A DNA stretch of 64,000 nt, taken from the NCBI GenBank assembly GCA_023957775.1, contig JAMLGR010000006.1:158451-222450 (forward strand), given 5' to 3'. This DNA comes from Fimbriimonadaceae bacterium. Lineage in GTDB: Bacteria; Armatimonadota; Fimbriimonadia; Fimbriimonadales; Fimbriimonadaceae. The notes beneath the pieces are model-generated. The model was given only the letters and a program-made list of their open reading frames with translations. It did no database searches and was not told the origin of the DNA. Made by a program: the position numbers and the translations under genes. The stretch's first letter is position 1; the number at the start of each line of letters is the position of its first letter. Shown here in pieces: positions 1 through 8,164 of this stretch.

Positions 1-929
1 GAAAACACGGGATGACCGTCGACAACCTTGTCGCGGCAGAGGTCGTGACCGCCGACGGAAGGGTGGTGCGGGCGAGCGCCGAGGCCCATCCGGACCTCTT
101 CTGGGCCTTGCGCGGCGGAGGTGGCAACTTTGGCGTGGTCACGCGGTTCGAGTTCGAGTTGCACCCAGTCGGGCCGGACATCCTCACGGGATTGATCGTC
201 TATCCGATCGCGCAGGCGAAGTCCGTGCTCCAGCAGTACAGGGATTTCGTCGCGGGCGCGCCGAACGAACTTTCTGTTTGGACCGTGTTGCGGCAGGCCC
301 CTCCGTTGCCGTTCCTTCCCGAGGAGGTGCACGGCACGGAAGTGATCGTGCTCGCCTTCGCTTACATGGGAGACCCCGAGGAGGGGGAGCGCCTGATCGC
401 CCCGCTCCACAGTTTCGGGACGTCGGTTGGCGCGTTCGTGGGAGTGCAACCGTACGTGAACTGGCAGCAGGCCTTCGACCCGTTGCTCACGCCCGGCGCC
501 CGCAACTACTGGAAGTCGCACAACTTCGCGACGCTCGCCGATGGCTTGTTCGACGAGGTCGTGGACGCCATCTTGAACCTGCCTTCGCCCCAGTGCGAGA
601 TCTTCTTCGGAGGCATCGGAGGAGCGACGGCAACCCCCGCCGTGGATGCGACCGCCTACCCGCACCGCAACGCACAGTACGTGATGAACGTGCACGGACG
701 GTGGGATGCGGCGGCAGACGACGAGCGGTGCATCGCGTGGGCCCGAGGGTTCTTCAGGGCCGCCGAACCCTATGCGGACGGCGGAGTGTACGTCAACTTC
801 CTGACCGAGGAAGAGACGGACCGGGTGAAGGCGGCCTACGGCGCGAACTACGATCGCCTCGCCAGGGTGAAGCGCGAGTACGACCCGGAGAACCTGTTCC
901 GAACGAACCAGAACATCCAACCGGCGTAA
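1..929 (+). CDS. FAD-linked oxidase, berberine-bridge type (5' truncated)
   Basis: This is the C-terminal part of a flavoprotein oxidase of the FAD_binding_4/BBE family; members oxidise sugars, alkaloids or other alcohols and amines with FAD and oxygen. The frame is open to the window edge, with codons for K-H-G ahead of the first Met at 12, so the real start lies outside. The visible part begins at the end of the FAD domain (HGMTVDNLVAAEVVTADGR, then LRGGGGNFGVVTRFEFELHP). It ends with the family's BBE tail (YVNFLTEE, AAYGANYDRL, YDPENLFRTNQNI). The N-terminal FAD-binding half, including any flavin-linking His or Cys, cannot be seen, so the substrate cannot be inferred. Family assignment is firm; specific function is unknown. 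Confidence 0.9.
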   Translation, partial: KHGMTVDNLVAAEVVTADGRVVRASAEAHPDLFWALRGGGGNFGVVTRFEFELHPVGPDILTGLIVYPIAQAKSVLQQYRDFVAGAPNELSVWTVLRQAPPLPFLPEEVHGTEVIVLAFAYMGDPEEGERLIAPLHSFGTSVGAFVGVQPYVNWQQAFDPLLTPGARNYWKSHNFATLADGLFDEVVDAILNLPSPQCEIFFGGIGGATATPAVDATAYPHRNAQYVMNVHGRWDAAADDERCIAWARGFFRAAEPYADGGVYVNFLTEEETDRVKAAYGANYDRLARVKREYDPENLFRTNQNIQPA

Positions 930-983
930 CACGCGAGCCCCTCGCCCCGCCGGGGGTGAGGGGCCTCGCCGGAAGGTGCAGTG

Positions 984-1496
984 ATGGCCAAGGCGAAACG
1001 AACGAAGGGCCGGGGTGGATATGTGTTCTTCAAAGAACTCGGGGGGGCGGCTCGGCGCTCAGATCTTAGCAAGACCGCCCGTGTGCTCCTTGAACAGGGT
1101 TTCGTGCGCGGGCGGGTACTGGACTACGGGTGCGGTCACGGGTTCGACGCGGACGCTCACGGTTGGGGCGCGTTCGACCCGTACTACCGCCCAACGCCGC
1201 CTACCGGCCCCTACGATACGATCGTGGTGAACCACGTCGCGAACGTGCTCACACGATTTGCGCGCCAGAAACTCTTTGCGGATGTCGATGCGCTCCTCGC
1301 GGACGGTGGTGTCGCGTACCTATCGGTGGCCCGCAACATCCCGCTGGGAGGGAAGATGGGTGCGCGCCGTCGGATCCAGAACCATGTGGTACTCACACTG
1401 ACCTCCGTCTTTTGCGATCAAGAGGAGGAGATCTATGCGATGCCCAAAGGGGTGGTCTTTCAGGACCTTACGCGGGAGTTTGAAGAGAGGCTGTAG
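984..1496 (+). CDS. SAM-dependent methyltransferase-like protein
   Basis: A 170-residue protein with a class I methyltransferase core. Motif I appears as VLDYGCGHGFDADA near residues 46-59, followed by GWGAFDPYY, a post-core strand (YDTIVVNHVANVL) and LLADGGVAYLSVARN. It is short for the family and shows no substrate-recognition domain, so the substrate is unknown. ATG 984 is preferred over the overlapping GTG 981 because GGAAGG at 971-976 sits about 7 nt upstream. The next gene starts 26 nt downstream on the same strand, so the two may be co-transcribed. Confidence 0.7.
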   Translation: MAKAKRTKGRGGYVFFKELGGAARRSDLSKTARVLLEQGFVRGRVLDYGCGHGFDADAHGWGAFDPYYRPTPPTGPYDTIVVNHVANVLTRFARQKLFADVDALLADGGVAYLSVARNIPLGGKMGARRRIQNHVVLTLTSVFCDQEEEIYAMPKGVVFQDLTREFEERL

Positions 1497-1522
1497 GGTC
1501 CAAAGTACACTCGCATTCAGCA

Positions 1523-2488
1523 ATGGGTGTGATTCGCTCGCTCCACGCCAGGTTTCAGAGGTGGCTCGTCGAGGGCGGGGTGGCAGTGGAATATCGCGGG
1601 ATCAAACTGTGCCAGCTGATCGCCGGCGGCGGTTGTCCTGACGAGTTTGTCTTTTGGACGAAGCTCGCGCTTGATCTCGTCGAATCAGCGGACCCGCGGA
1701 GAATGGCGCGCATCCAAAGGGAACTCGACTACATCGTCGATACCGAACTGTCTAGTCTGGCGAGTTACACTGCCGGGAGGATCTGCAATGTCGACTTCAC
1801 GAAGTTCGAGGTTGCGCGGCAACCTGAATGGCTCTTGCCGATGTATGCCTCTTCGATCATTCACGAGGCGACGCATGGGACTCTCTATGCAAGAGGGTTG
1901 CCCTACACGAAAAGGAACCGACTCCGAATCGAGCGCATCTGTCGAGCCGAGGAAAATCGGTTCCTATCCCAGGTTAGCACGCGTTGGGGCGAGAACCTTC
2001 GGAGGCCCTTTGATCCTGGAGACTGGAAGCGGAAGTCGCGAGTCGCGCGCGCAAGGAGTTTGTGGAGGAGCATCCAGGCCAATAGAACCAAGGCGAGTCG
2101 ATCGTGGGGCGCGCGAGCGAGACTTGAAATCCTGGGCGCTGAGGCGTCCAATGGAGTGTTCCTTGCCACCGTGCGGGCACTTTTCGACGAGCAACCCAAG
2201 CTGTATCGATTTCGACTTGGAGTCGAAGGTTACGAGGCTCTAGGCCGCCTCTTAGATGTGTCTGTGAGCCGCCCGGTCGGTTCTGGCCCGGATCGTTTCC
2301 TCTTCATCGGGGCGTTGCCGAATCCCCTGAATGCTGGGAACCAAAAGGCAGCGGTGCGGGTCGTGCGAGGCGACACTTCCCACCTCGTAGCCGTTCGAAT
2401 GCCCTTAGATCTGATCGAGCACCTGTCGTGGTTTGCAGAGCTTAGAGATCCTGGCCTGGCGGCAGAGTGGGAGGTGGACAATGCGTGA
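1523..2488 (+). CDS. Unknown protein with a HEATH (HExxH) motif
   Basis: A 321-residue soluble protein with no recognised family and no signal peptide or membrane segment. The notable feature is SSIIHEATHGTLYARGLP near residues 112-129, an HExxH pattern typical of zinc metalloproteases, in a helix-like setting. A conserved downstream third ligand cannot be identified by eye. Basic residues are abundant around residues 165-205. The coding sequence is visibly less GC-biased than its neighbours, which may reflect transfer. It follows the small methyltransferase by 26 nt. Peptidase activity is possible but unproven. Confidence 0.6.
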   Translation: MGVIRSLHARFQRWLVEGGVAVEYRGIKLCQLIAGGGCPDEFVFWTKLALDLVESADPRRMARIQRELDYIVDTELSSLASYTAGRICNVDFTKFEVARQPEWLLPMYASSIIHEATHGTLYARGLPYTKRNRLRIERICRAEENRFLSQVSTRWGENLRRPFDPGDWKRKSRVARARSLWRSIQANRTKASRSWGARARLEILGAEASNGVFLATVRALFDEQPKLYRFRLGVEGYEALGRLLDVSVSRPVGSGPDRFLFIGALPNPLNAGNQKAAVRVVRGDTSHLVAVRMPLDLIEHLSWFAELRDPGLAAEWEVDNA

Positions 2489-2734
2489 AACGAGGACGAC
2501 GACTCTGCAGGCCCGTTGAGCGGGAGCCCTTCATCCCCCGCTTGGCCCCGGGTATAAGGGCGGAAATGGCCAACACCGATATCGGAGCGCCCACCGACGC
2601 CAATGGACTCGTCCACGTTCAACCGGGCGCGGTCGTCAGCAACACGCTCGCCAAAGGCACATTGGGGTGGTCCATTCGGAGACACCGTTCAAGACGGATG
2701 CTTGTGATGGTTCGGGAGCCAAGGGGGTCGGGCG
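2489..2734. other. Intergenic region without a supported gene
   Basis: About 245 nt between the HEATH-motif gene and the VOC gene. Frames are open on both strands here, but none has a convincing start, ribosome site or recognisable product. It probably carries the promoter of the following cluster. A GGGTATAAGG stretch near 2550 resembles the sequence ahead of the DUF1801 gene at about 4180, but this is weak evidence. Confidence 0.4.
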
Positions 2735-3121
2735 ATGGCCGATGAGACGATCCTCCGCACGGTGACCGTGATGCCCGTCACGGACGTGGTGGAAGCGGCC
2801 GGCTGGTACAAGAGCGCCCTCGGCTTTGAGCTGCGATGGCTCAAGGAGGGTGGCGAGCTGCCGCCCAACTACGCGGTTTTGGAGCGCGACGGCGTGCAGG
2901 TCCACCTCATCCTGGACGAAGACCCGAGGCCGCAACCGGAGTGGCTGCGGGCGGGGCGGGGCTACCTCTATCTGCAGGTTCGCGACGTGGAGAGCCTCTA
3001 CTCCGGCGCAAGAAGCTCTGGAGTGGTGCGCGGGATCGAGACCGAACCGTGGGGGGCTCGGGCCTTCTTGTTGGAAGACCCCAGCGGCAACTCGGTGCGG
3101 GTCGAAGAACCCGCCCAGTGA
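2735..3121 (+). CDS. VOC family (glyoxalase/bleomycin-resistance-like) protein
   Basis: A 128-residue single-module vicinal-oxygen-chelate protein. It starts with VTVMPVTDVVEAAGWYKSALGFEL and ends with AFLLEDPSGNSVRVEEP, the two signature beta-alpha-beta-beta-beta halves of the fold. VOC proteins act as metal-dependent lyases, dioxygenases or drug-binding proteins, and this sequence alone does not decide between them. Its stop codon overlaps a possible GTG start (3118) of the next gene, so translational coupling with the acetyltransferase is likely. It opens a run of seven small enzyme genes on the plus strand. Confidence 0.85.
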   Translation: MADETILRTVTVMPVTDVVEAAGWYKSALGFELRWLKEGGELPPNYAVLERDGVQVHLILDEDPRPQPEWLRAGRGYLYLQVRDVESLYSGARSSGVVRGIETEPWGARAFLLEDPSGNSVRVEEPAQ

Positions 3122-3126
3122 CGGGG

Positions 3127-4185
3127 ATGCTGGAACCGGTTCTTCGGGCTGCAGAAGACGCCGACGTCCGGCCGTTGGCGGACCTTGCCCGGGCGACCTA
3201 TGCCCAGGCGTTTGGACACAGTTTCGAAGGCGCCGATCTGCAGGCGCACCTCGATGCGCACCTGTCGGATGCGTGTGTGGCGCGGTGGCTCGCAGAGACC
3301 GTGGTTTGGGTTGCCCAATCGCGAGGGGGACTGGTTGGTTACGTGCAGTGCGGCGCGTCCTCGCGCGACGGTCGGGAGTGGGTGCTCCACCGGCTCTACG
3401 TCCGACAGGAACACCAGCGCCAGGGCTTGGGCACGAGGTTGCTCGAAGCAGCCCTCGCCCATCCCGGGATGCGCGAAGCCGGGCGAATCACGCTGGAGGT
3501 CTGGGAGCACAATCCCGGCGCCCGCAAGCTCTACGAGCGCTACGGGTTCCGAGTGGTCGGGCGCCGCGAGTTTCCCGTCGCCTCAGGCTTGGAGACGAGC
3601 GACGAGCTGGTGATGGAGCGCTTGCGAAGGGCTTTCTACCCTCCCGACCAGTCCGTGCCAGGCGAGACGCGGACAGGGCGCCTCGCGCTTCGGCCGCTTT
3701 TGGCGTCGGACGTCGTGCGGGACTATGAGGCGGTGATGGCCAGCGCGCCCATGCTGCGCGAGTGGAGCCGCAGCCCGTGGCCGGCCGACGACTTCACGAT
3801 CGGCGAGAACCTCGAGGACTTGGAGCGGCACGAGCGGGAGCACGTTTCGCGCGAAGCGTTCACTTTCACGGTGGTTGCCCCAGAAGGGGAGACCTGCCTC
3901 GGGTGCGTGTATCTCCAGCCCCTGCCTCCGCCCCTTTGGCCGCTGGCGGCTGGAGCGGAGCGGCCGGTGCAAGTGGGGTTCTGGATTCGGAGCGACGCCC
4001 AAGCCAACGGGCTGGAATCCCATCTGCTCGAGGTCTTGGAGACGTGGCTCGAATCCGAGTGGGCGTTCGACCGACCTCTGTTTCCCGCAACCGATCGGCA
4101 GGCGGCCATCCTCGAATCCGCGGGAATGAAGCAGCTCGGTGCCGTGGGCCCCAAGCCAGGTTGGCGCGTGTTCGCACGGGTATAA
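3127..4185 (+). CDS. Tandem GNAT-domain acetyltransferase
   Basis: A 352-residue protein with two acetyltransferase-like halves. The first (about residues 1-165) is a canonical GNAT: WVLHRLYVRQEHQRQGLGTRLLEAAL is the acetyl-CoA-binding A motif with RQGLGT, and EVWEHNPGARKLYERYGFRVVGR is motif B. The second half (about 175-350) begins like a RimJ/RimL domain (GRLALRPLLASDVVRDYEAV) and contains QVGFWIRSDAQANGLESHLL, but the pyrophosphate loop (AQANGLES) is degenerate, so it may be a non-catalytic or altered acceptor domain. ATG 3127 is chosen; GTG 3118, overlapping the previous stop, is an alternative that adds three residues. Substrates are unknown. Confidence 0.8.
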   Translation: MLEPVLRAAEDADVRPLADLARATYAQAFGHSFEGADLQAHLDAHLSDACVARWLAETVVWVAQSRGGLVGYVQCGASSRDGREWVLHRLYVRQEHQRQGLGTRLLEAALAHPGMREAGRITLEVWEHNPGARKLYERYGFRVVGRREFPVASGLETSDELVMERLRRAFYPPDQSVPGETRTGRLALRPLLASDVVRDYEAVMASAPMLREWSRSPWPADDFTIGENLEDLERHEREHVSREAFTFTVVAPEGETCLGCVYLQPLPPPLWPLAAGAERPVQVGFWIRSDAQANGLESHLLEVLETWLESEWAFDRPLFPATDRQAAILESAGMKQLGAVGPKPGWRVFARV

Positions 4186-4192
4186 GTCCCGC

Positions 4193-4609
4193 ATGGCCGA
4201 ACTGAAGACCCAGCCGAATGAAGCCAGCGTCGGAGCGTTTCTCGATTCGATCGAGGACGAGAGGCGTCGTGCGGATTGTCGAGATCTCGTCGAGCTGATG
4301 GGCGCCATCACGGGGGAAAAGCCCAAGATGTGGGGCACGAGCATCGTGGGGTTCGGCAGCTACCACTACAAGTACGCGAGCGGGCGCGAGGGCGACTGGT
4401 TCGTGACCGGATTCGCGCCGCGCAAGAACGACCTCACGCTTTACATCATGAGCGGCTTCGAGCCTCACGGGGAGCTGATGGCGAAGCTCGGCAAGCACAA
4501 GACGGGCAAGGGTTGCCTCTATGTGAAGTCGCTTGAGGCTGTCGATCGCAAGGTCCTGGAGCGCCTGATCAGGGCCTCGATCACCCACGTCCGATCCCTT
4601 TACGGTTAG
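4193..4609 (+). CDS. DUF1801 domain protein
   Basis: A 138-residue protein matching the DUF1801 (YdhG-like) family. The diagnostic core is KMWGTSIVGFGSYHYKYASG, followed by DWFVTGFAPRKNDLTLYIM and GKGCLYVKSLEAVD. These small soluble proteins have no established reaction. ATG 4193 lies 7 nt after the stop of the GNAT gene and gives the usual family N-terminus (MAELKTQPNEASVGAFLDSI). It sits inside a same-strand run of small enzymes, probably one transcript. Confidence 0.85.
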   Translation: MAELKTQPNEASVGAFLDSIEDERRRADCRDLVELMGAITGEKPKMWGTSIVGFGSYHYKYASGREGDWFVTGFAPRKNDLTLYIMSGFEPHGELMAKLGKHKTGKGCLYVKSLEAVDRKVLERLIRASITHVRSLYG

Positions 4610-4618
4610 GCTGGACTT

Positions 4619-4993
4619 ATGGCGGCGATTCTTCAGAACCACTACGTGCTGGCGGTCCACGACGTCAAGCGGTCGGCAGCGTTCTACGTCGATAAGTTGG
4701 GCTTCGAGGTGCATTTGGAGCCGCCGGGCTGGATCTTCGTGAAGCTTGACTCGGTGATGATCATGTTGGGCGAGTGCCCCGACGATATGCCGGCCCATGA
4801 GTTGGGGTGCCACAGCTACTTCGCGTACTTGCAGGTCGACGACGCGGACGCTTGGTTCGAAGCGCTGAGCGCGAAAGGTGTGGAGTTCACGCAACGCATT
4901 GCGGACAAGCCATGGGACATGCGCGAGTTCGGGATTCGAACCCCAGACGGACATCGGATCATGATCGGCCACTCGTTGGAGGGTCGTTCCTGA
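4619..4993 (+). CDS. VOC family protein
   Basis: A 124-residue single-module VOC protein. It begins NHYVLAVHDVKRSAAFYVDKLGFEVH and ends MREFGIRTPDGHRIMIGHS, with SYFAYLQVDDADAWFEALSAKG between; this is the pattern of glyoxalase/dioxygenase-superfamily proteins. Histidine and glutamate side chains that could bind a metal are present, but the substrate is not predictable. It starts 9 nt after the DUF1801 stop and the next gene begins 1 nt after its own stop, supporting an operon. Confidence 0.85.
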   Translation: MAAILQNHYVLAVHDVKRSAAFYVDKLGFEVHLEPPGWIFVKLDSVMIMLGECPDDMPAHELGCHSYFAYLQVDDADAWFEALSAKGVEFTQRIADKPWDMREFGIRTPDGHRIMIGHSLEGRS

Positions 4994-4994
4994 C

Positions 4995-5537
4995 GTGGGT
5001 CCCGGACTGCCGTTCGAAACCGACCGTCTGGTGCTACGGGCGCCGTCGCCAGATCACGCCCCGGCTCTTCAGGAGGCGATCGAGGAGTCCTTCGAAGCGC
5101 TCCACCCGTGGATGCCCTGGGCGGTGAAACTCCAGACCTTTGAGGAGACGCTGGACTTCCTGGCCCGGTCCGAGCGGCAGTTCGAAGCGGACGAGAACTA
5201 CATCGTCCTCGGCTTCCTCCGCGAGAGCGGCCGGTTTGTGCTCGGAACCGGCCTGCACCCAAGGGACCGCGACGTGCCCTCGTACGAGATCGGCTACTGG
5301 TGCCGATCCTCGCTCCAAGGAAACGGCTACGTTGTGGAAGCGGTGAACGCCCTGGCGGCTCTCGGATTGGGGCTGATGGGCGCCCGACGCCTCGAGATTC
5401 GTTGCGATGCGAACAATGTCGCCAGCGCGCGGGTGGCGACAAGGGCAGGGTTCGAACACGAGGCGACGCTCCGACGCGAGCGGGTGGCCAACGACGGAAC
5501 GCTCTCGGACACCCTGATCTTCGCGAAACTGGCGTAG
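4995..5537 (+). CDS. GNAT acetyltransferase, RimJ/RimL type
   Basis: A 180-residue N-acetyltransferase. The N-terminal FETDRLVLRAPSPDHAPALQEAI is the typical RimJ/RimL opening. YEIGYWCRSSLQGNGYVVEAVNALAALG carries the acetyl-CoA loop (LQGNGY), and ARRLEIRCDANNVASARVATRAGFEHEATL is motif B. Members acetylate N-termini of ribosomal proteins or small amines. The GTG start at 4995 directly follows the previous stop and reproduces the family N-terminus. No regulator is visible nearby. Confidence 0.85.
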   Translation: MGPGLPFETDRLVLRAPSPDHAPALQEAIEESFEALHPWMPWAVKLQTFEETLDFLARSERQFEADENYIVLGFLRESGRFVLGTGLHPRDRDVPSYEIGYWCRSSLQGNGYVVEAVNALAALGLGLMGARRLEIRCDANNVASARVATRAGFEHEATLRRERVANDGTLSDTLIFAKLA

Positions 5538-5556
5538 TTCCGGAGCATGATAGGAC

Positions 5557-6096
5557 ATGAGGTACGCGGCGTTCCTTCGAGCCATCAACGTGGGGGGGCG
5601 CAACGTGCCCATGGCTCGGCTGAAGGCGATCTTGGAGTCGCTCGGACTGCGGGATGTGCGCACGGTCATCGCGAGCGGCAACGTCGTGTTCGAGACCGAC
5701 GACTCGAACGTCAAACGAATCGAGGTGAGGATCGAGAGGGCCCTTCACGACGCCGTGGGTTGGGTGGCGGACACCTTTGTGCGAACGCCCGAGGAGTTGA
5801 GGGGCGCCATCGCAGCGTGCCCGTTCTCGGCGTCCGAGATCGAAGGCTCGGGCGCTTACGTGATCGCGTTCTTGCACGAGGAGCCCGAGCCCGAGGTGCA
5901 AGCGCGACTCGAGGGGCTTGAGTCCGATGCCGATCGCTTGGTCGTCCGAGGGCGAGAGCTTTACTGGTTGTGCGCGACTCGGCAAAGCGATTCCAAGTTC
6001 TCCAACGCGGTGCTCGAGAGGGTTCTTGGGAACCGGGCGACGATGCGGGGGCTTCCGACCCTCGAGAGAGTGTTGGCGATGTTAGGTGGCGATTAG
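5557..6096 (+). CDS. DUF1697 family protein
   Basis: A 179-residue protein with the clear DUF1697 signature: YAAFLRAINVGGRNVPM at the N-terminus, then SLGLRDVRTVIASGNVVFET, VRTPEEL and a C-terminal KFSNAVLERVLGNRATMRGLPT. The family is widespread and cytoplasmic with no demonstrated reaction. It starts 19 nt after the GNAT gene, and the following ThpR gene begins 2 nt after its stop, so it is probably part of the same transcript. Confidence 0.9.
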   Translation: MRYAAFLRAINVGGRNVPMARLKAILESLGLRDVRTVIASGNVVFETDDSNVKRIEVRIERALHDAVGWVADTFVRTPEELRGAIAACPFSASEIEGSGAYVIAFLHEEPEPEVQARLEGLESDADRLVVRGRELYWLCATRQSDSKFSNAVLERVLGNRATMRGLPTLERVLAMLGGD

Positions 6097-6098
6097 CC

Positions 6099-6680
6099 AT
6101 GGCCGTCGCCTCCGGATGCCATCGGCTGTTCGTGGGGTGCCCCCTCCCATCGGGCATCGCCGCCGAGGTGCATCGATGGGCAGTCGGCGCCGGGCTGGGG
6201 CCGGAGGCGCGGCTCGTCCCCGCCGAGCGGCTGCACGTGACGCTTCTGTTCTATCCGAGCGTGTCGGATGCCGATCTCCCCTTTCTGTCCGGCCTGGTTC
6301 GCGAGACCGTTTGGGCGCCCATCGGGGTGGCCTCAGGCCCGGTCGAGCGCTTCTCGATGTCCGCTCTGGCACTGGTGCTGAAGCCCGATGAGGAGGTCGA
6401 GCGGGCGCTGCTGGATCGAATGGGCGGGCGCGTGTCTCCCGACGATCCCTTGTGCCAACTCGTTTGCCGGCTCGGAGATGCGGAGATGGAGCGCTTTCGC
6501 CGGACACTGCGGCGAGGTATGCGTTGGCACGTGACGATCGCCAGGCTGGCCCCCGGGGGCTCGGTCACGAGCCCGCCTCAGCCCCCCAAATGGTCGTTCG
6601 CGTTGGATCGACTCGTGCTCTTTGAGAGCCGACTCGGCGCGGGCGGGTCGCGGTACACCCCCCTTGCCGAATCGGGTTGA
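6099..6680 (+). CDS. thpR: RNA 2',3'-cyclic phosphodiesterase (2H family)
   Basis: A 193-residue 2H-phosphoesterase of the LigT/ThpR group. Both catalytic HxT motifs are present: HVTLLF near residue 47 and HVTIARL near residue 144, about 97 residues apart as expected. The N-terminal HRLFVGCPLPSGIAAEV is also typical. The enzyme opens 2',3'-cyclic phosphates on RNA ends. ATG 6099 lies 2 nt after the DUF1697 stop; a longer in-frame extension upstream overlaps that gene and is discarded. It ends the plus-strand run and converges on the S10 carboxypeptidase gene only 7 nt away. Confidence 0.85.
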   Translation: MAVASGCHRLFVGCPLPSGIAAEVHRWAVGAGLGPEARLVPAERLHVTLLFYPSVSDADLPFLSGLVRETVWAPIGVASGPVERFSMSALALVLKPDEEVERALLDRMGGRVSPDDPLCQLVCRLGDAEMERFRRTLRRGMRWHVTIARLAPGGSVTSPPQPPKWSFALDRLVLFESRLGAGGSRYTPLAESG

Positions 6681-6687
6681 GCCCGTG

Positions 6688-8142
6688 TCAGCCCCGGTAG
6701 AACTTGCGCACGTCCTCTTGCAGCCGTTCGAGGGAGGGTTCGTGGATGTACATCATGTGCCCCGCCTCGTACTCGCCTGTCGAGATGTTGTCCCGAAGCG
6801 AGGGGTCGAGGCCCATGTGCGCCAGGGTGTACTGCGTTGCGAAGTAGGGCGTGGCGAGGTCGTAGAAACCTGACGCGATGAACACGCGCATGTAGGGGTT
6901 CTTGCTGAAGGCCGCCCGAAGCGCCTCGCTCGTGTCCGGGTGGCCGTCGCCCGCCTTGCCCCAGTCCCAGACCTCCCACAGCTTCCGCTCGCCACCCAGG
7001 ATGTGATAGGGCGCGTCGGTCTTGTAGCCGAGGTCGCGCCGCACGTGGTCGTTGAACATCGCCGTGTATGGCGGACGGATCGCGCTCATCGCCGGATCGT
7101 GTTGGGGCGATTCGCCGGAGGCGTCTGAATCGATGCCCTTGAAGCGGCTGTCGAGGCGCCCGACGGTGCGGCGCTCGTGGCGCATGAGCTCCTTGCAGAA
7201 CTTGTGGATGTTGATCCGCAGGTCGGTGGACAGACAGTAATCCACGCTGAGGCCCGTGTAGCGGGCGAGCTTCTTCGCGATGGAGGTTCGCTCGCGATCG
7301 GTCAGCGTGTCGCCCTTGGCCAGAGCCAGGGTGTACTCGCCTGCCGCCCACGCCTCGACCTCTTTCAGAGTCGCCGCGAGGTCCGTTTGGAGATCCTGCG
7401 TCAGCCGGCCGTGGTACCAGGCGGTGGCGGTGTAGGTGGGCAAGAAGAGGATGTACGGCAGGTCGTTGCCCTTGTTGAATCGGGCTGTTTGGAAATTCAG
7501 AATCGACGAGACCAGCACGATGCCGTTGAACGCCACGCCGAGATCGATCAGGTGGCCCGCCAGTCCGGCGGCGCGGGTCGTGCCGTAGCTCTCGCCCACG
7601 AGATACAGCGGAGAAGCCCACCGCTCGTAGCGCGACAGAAAGAGACGGATGAACTCGCCGACGGACTCGACATCCCCCTTCAGGCCCCAGAACTTCTCGC
7701 CCAACTCCTTGTTCGCGGGCCGGCTGTAGCCGGTGCCCACCGGGTCGATGAACACGAGGTCGGTGTGCTGAAGCCACGTGTGCGGATTGTCCACGAGTTC
7801 GTAGGGAGGAGGAGGGAGGCCGCCGTCCTCCAACATCTTCACGCGCTTGGGACCGACGGCCCCCAGATGCAGCCACACGGACGAGGAGCCCGGACCGCCG
7901 TTGAACGAGAACGTGAGGGGCCTGGAGGACCGCCCGCCCTTCTTGCGGTACGCCACGAAGAACACCCCCGCTTCGACCTCGCCGGTGTCGCTCTTGAGCG
8001 GCAACATGCCTGTGGTCGCCGTGTACTCGAACGGCTTGCCGTCGATCTCGATCTTGTGGTGGGTGACGATCGGTTCGGATTCGGTATCGAGGGGGTAGGT
8101 TTCGGGCTTCTTCTCGTCGGGGGCCTTCGGGTTCTCTGCCAT
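6688..8142 (-). CDS. Serine carboxypeptidase, peptidase family S10
   Basis: A 484-residue peptidase that would remove C-terminal residues from peptides. Family landmarks are all visible: FSFNGGPGSSSVWLHLGAVGP (oxyanion region, about residues 79-99), LVGESYGTTRAAG with the nucleophile near S185, FYDLATP (Asp near 428) and EAGHMMYIHEP (His near 462). No signal peptide is visible from the chosen ATG; the longer TTG/GTG-type extension upstream is unattractive because it overlaps the upstream gene. Secretion therefore remains unresolved. It lies 22 nt downstream of the YncE/phosphoesterase gene on the same strand and is probably co-transcribed with it. Confidence 0.9.
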   Translation of the reverse strand: MAENPKAPDEKKPETYPLDTESEPIVTHHKIEIDGKPFEYTATTGMLPLKSDTGEVEAGVFFVAYRKKGGRSSRPLTFSFNGGPGSSSVWLHLGAVGPKRVKMLEDGGLPPPPYELVDNPHTWLQHTDLVFIDPVGTGYSRPANKELGEKFWGLKGDVESVGEFIRLFLSRYERWASPLYLVGESYGTTRAAGLAGHLIDLGVAFNGIVLVSSILNFQTARFNKGNDLPYILFLPTYTATAWYHGRLTQDLQTDLAATLKEVEAWAAGEYTLALAKGDTLTDRERTSIAKKLARYTGLSVDYCLSTDLRINIHKFCKELMRHERRTVGRLDSRFKGIDSDASGESPQHDPAMSAIRPPYTAMFNDHVRRDLGYKTDAPYHILGGERKLWEVWDWGKAGDGHPDTSEALRAAFSKNPYMRVFIASGFYDLATPYFATQYTLAHMGLDPSLRDNISTGEYEAGHMMYIHEPSLERLQEDVRKFYRG

Positions 8143-8164
8143 GGTGTCCCAGTATGGCCTCCGA

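Noticed and set aside
2467..2745. A 92-residue plus-strand frame overlapping the HEATH gene end and VOC start
   Set aside because: No ribosome site, no recognisable sequence, and it overlaps both neighbours.
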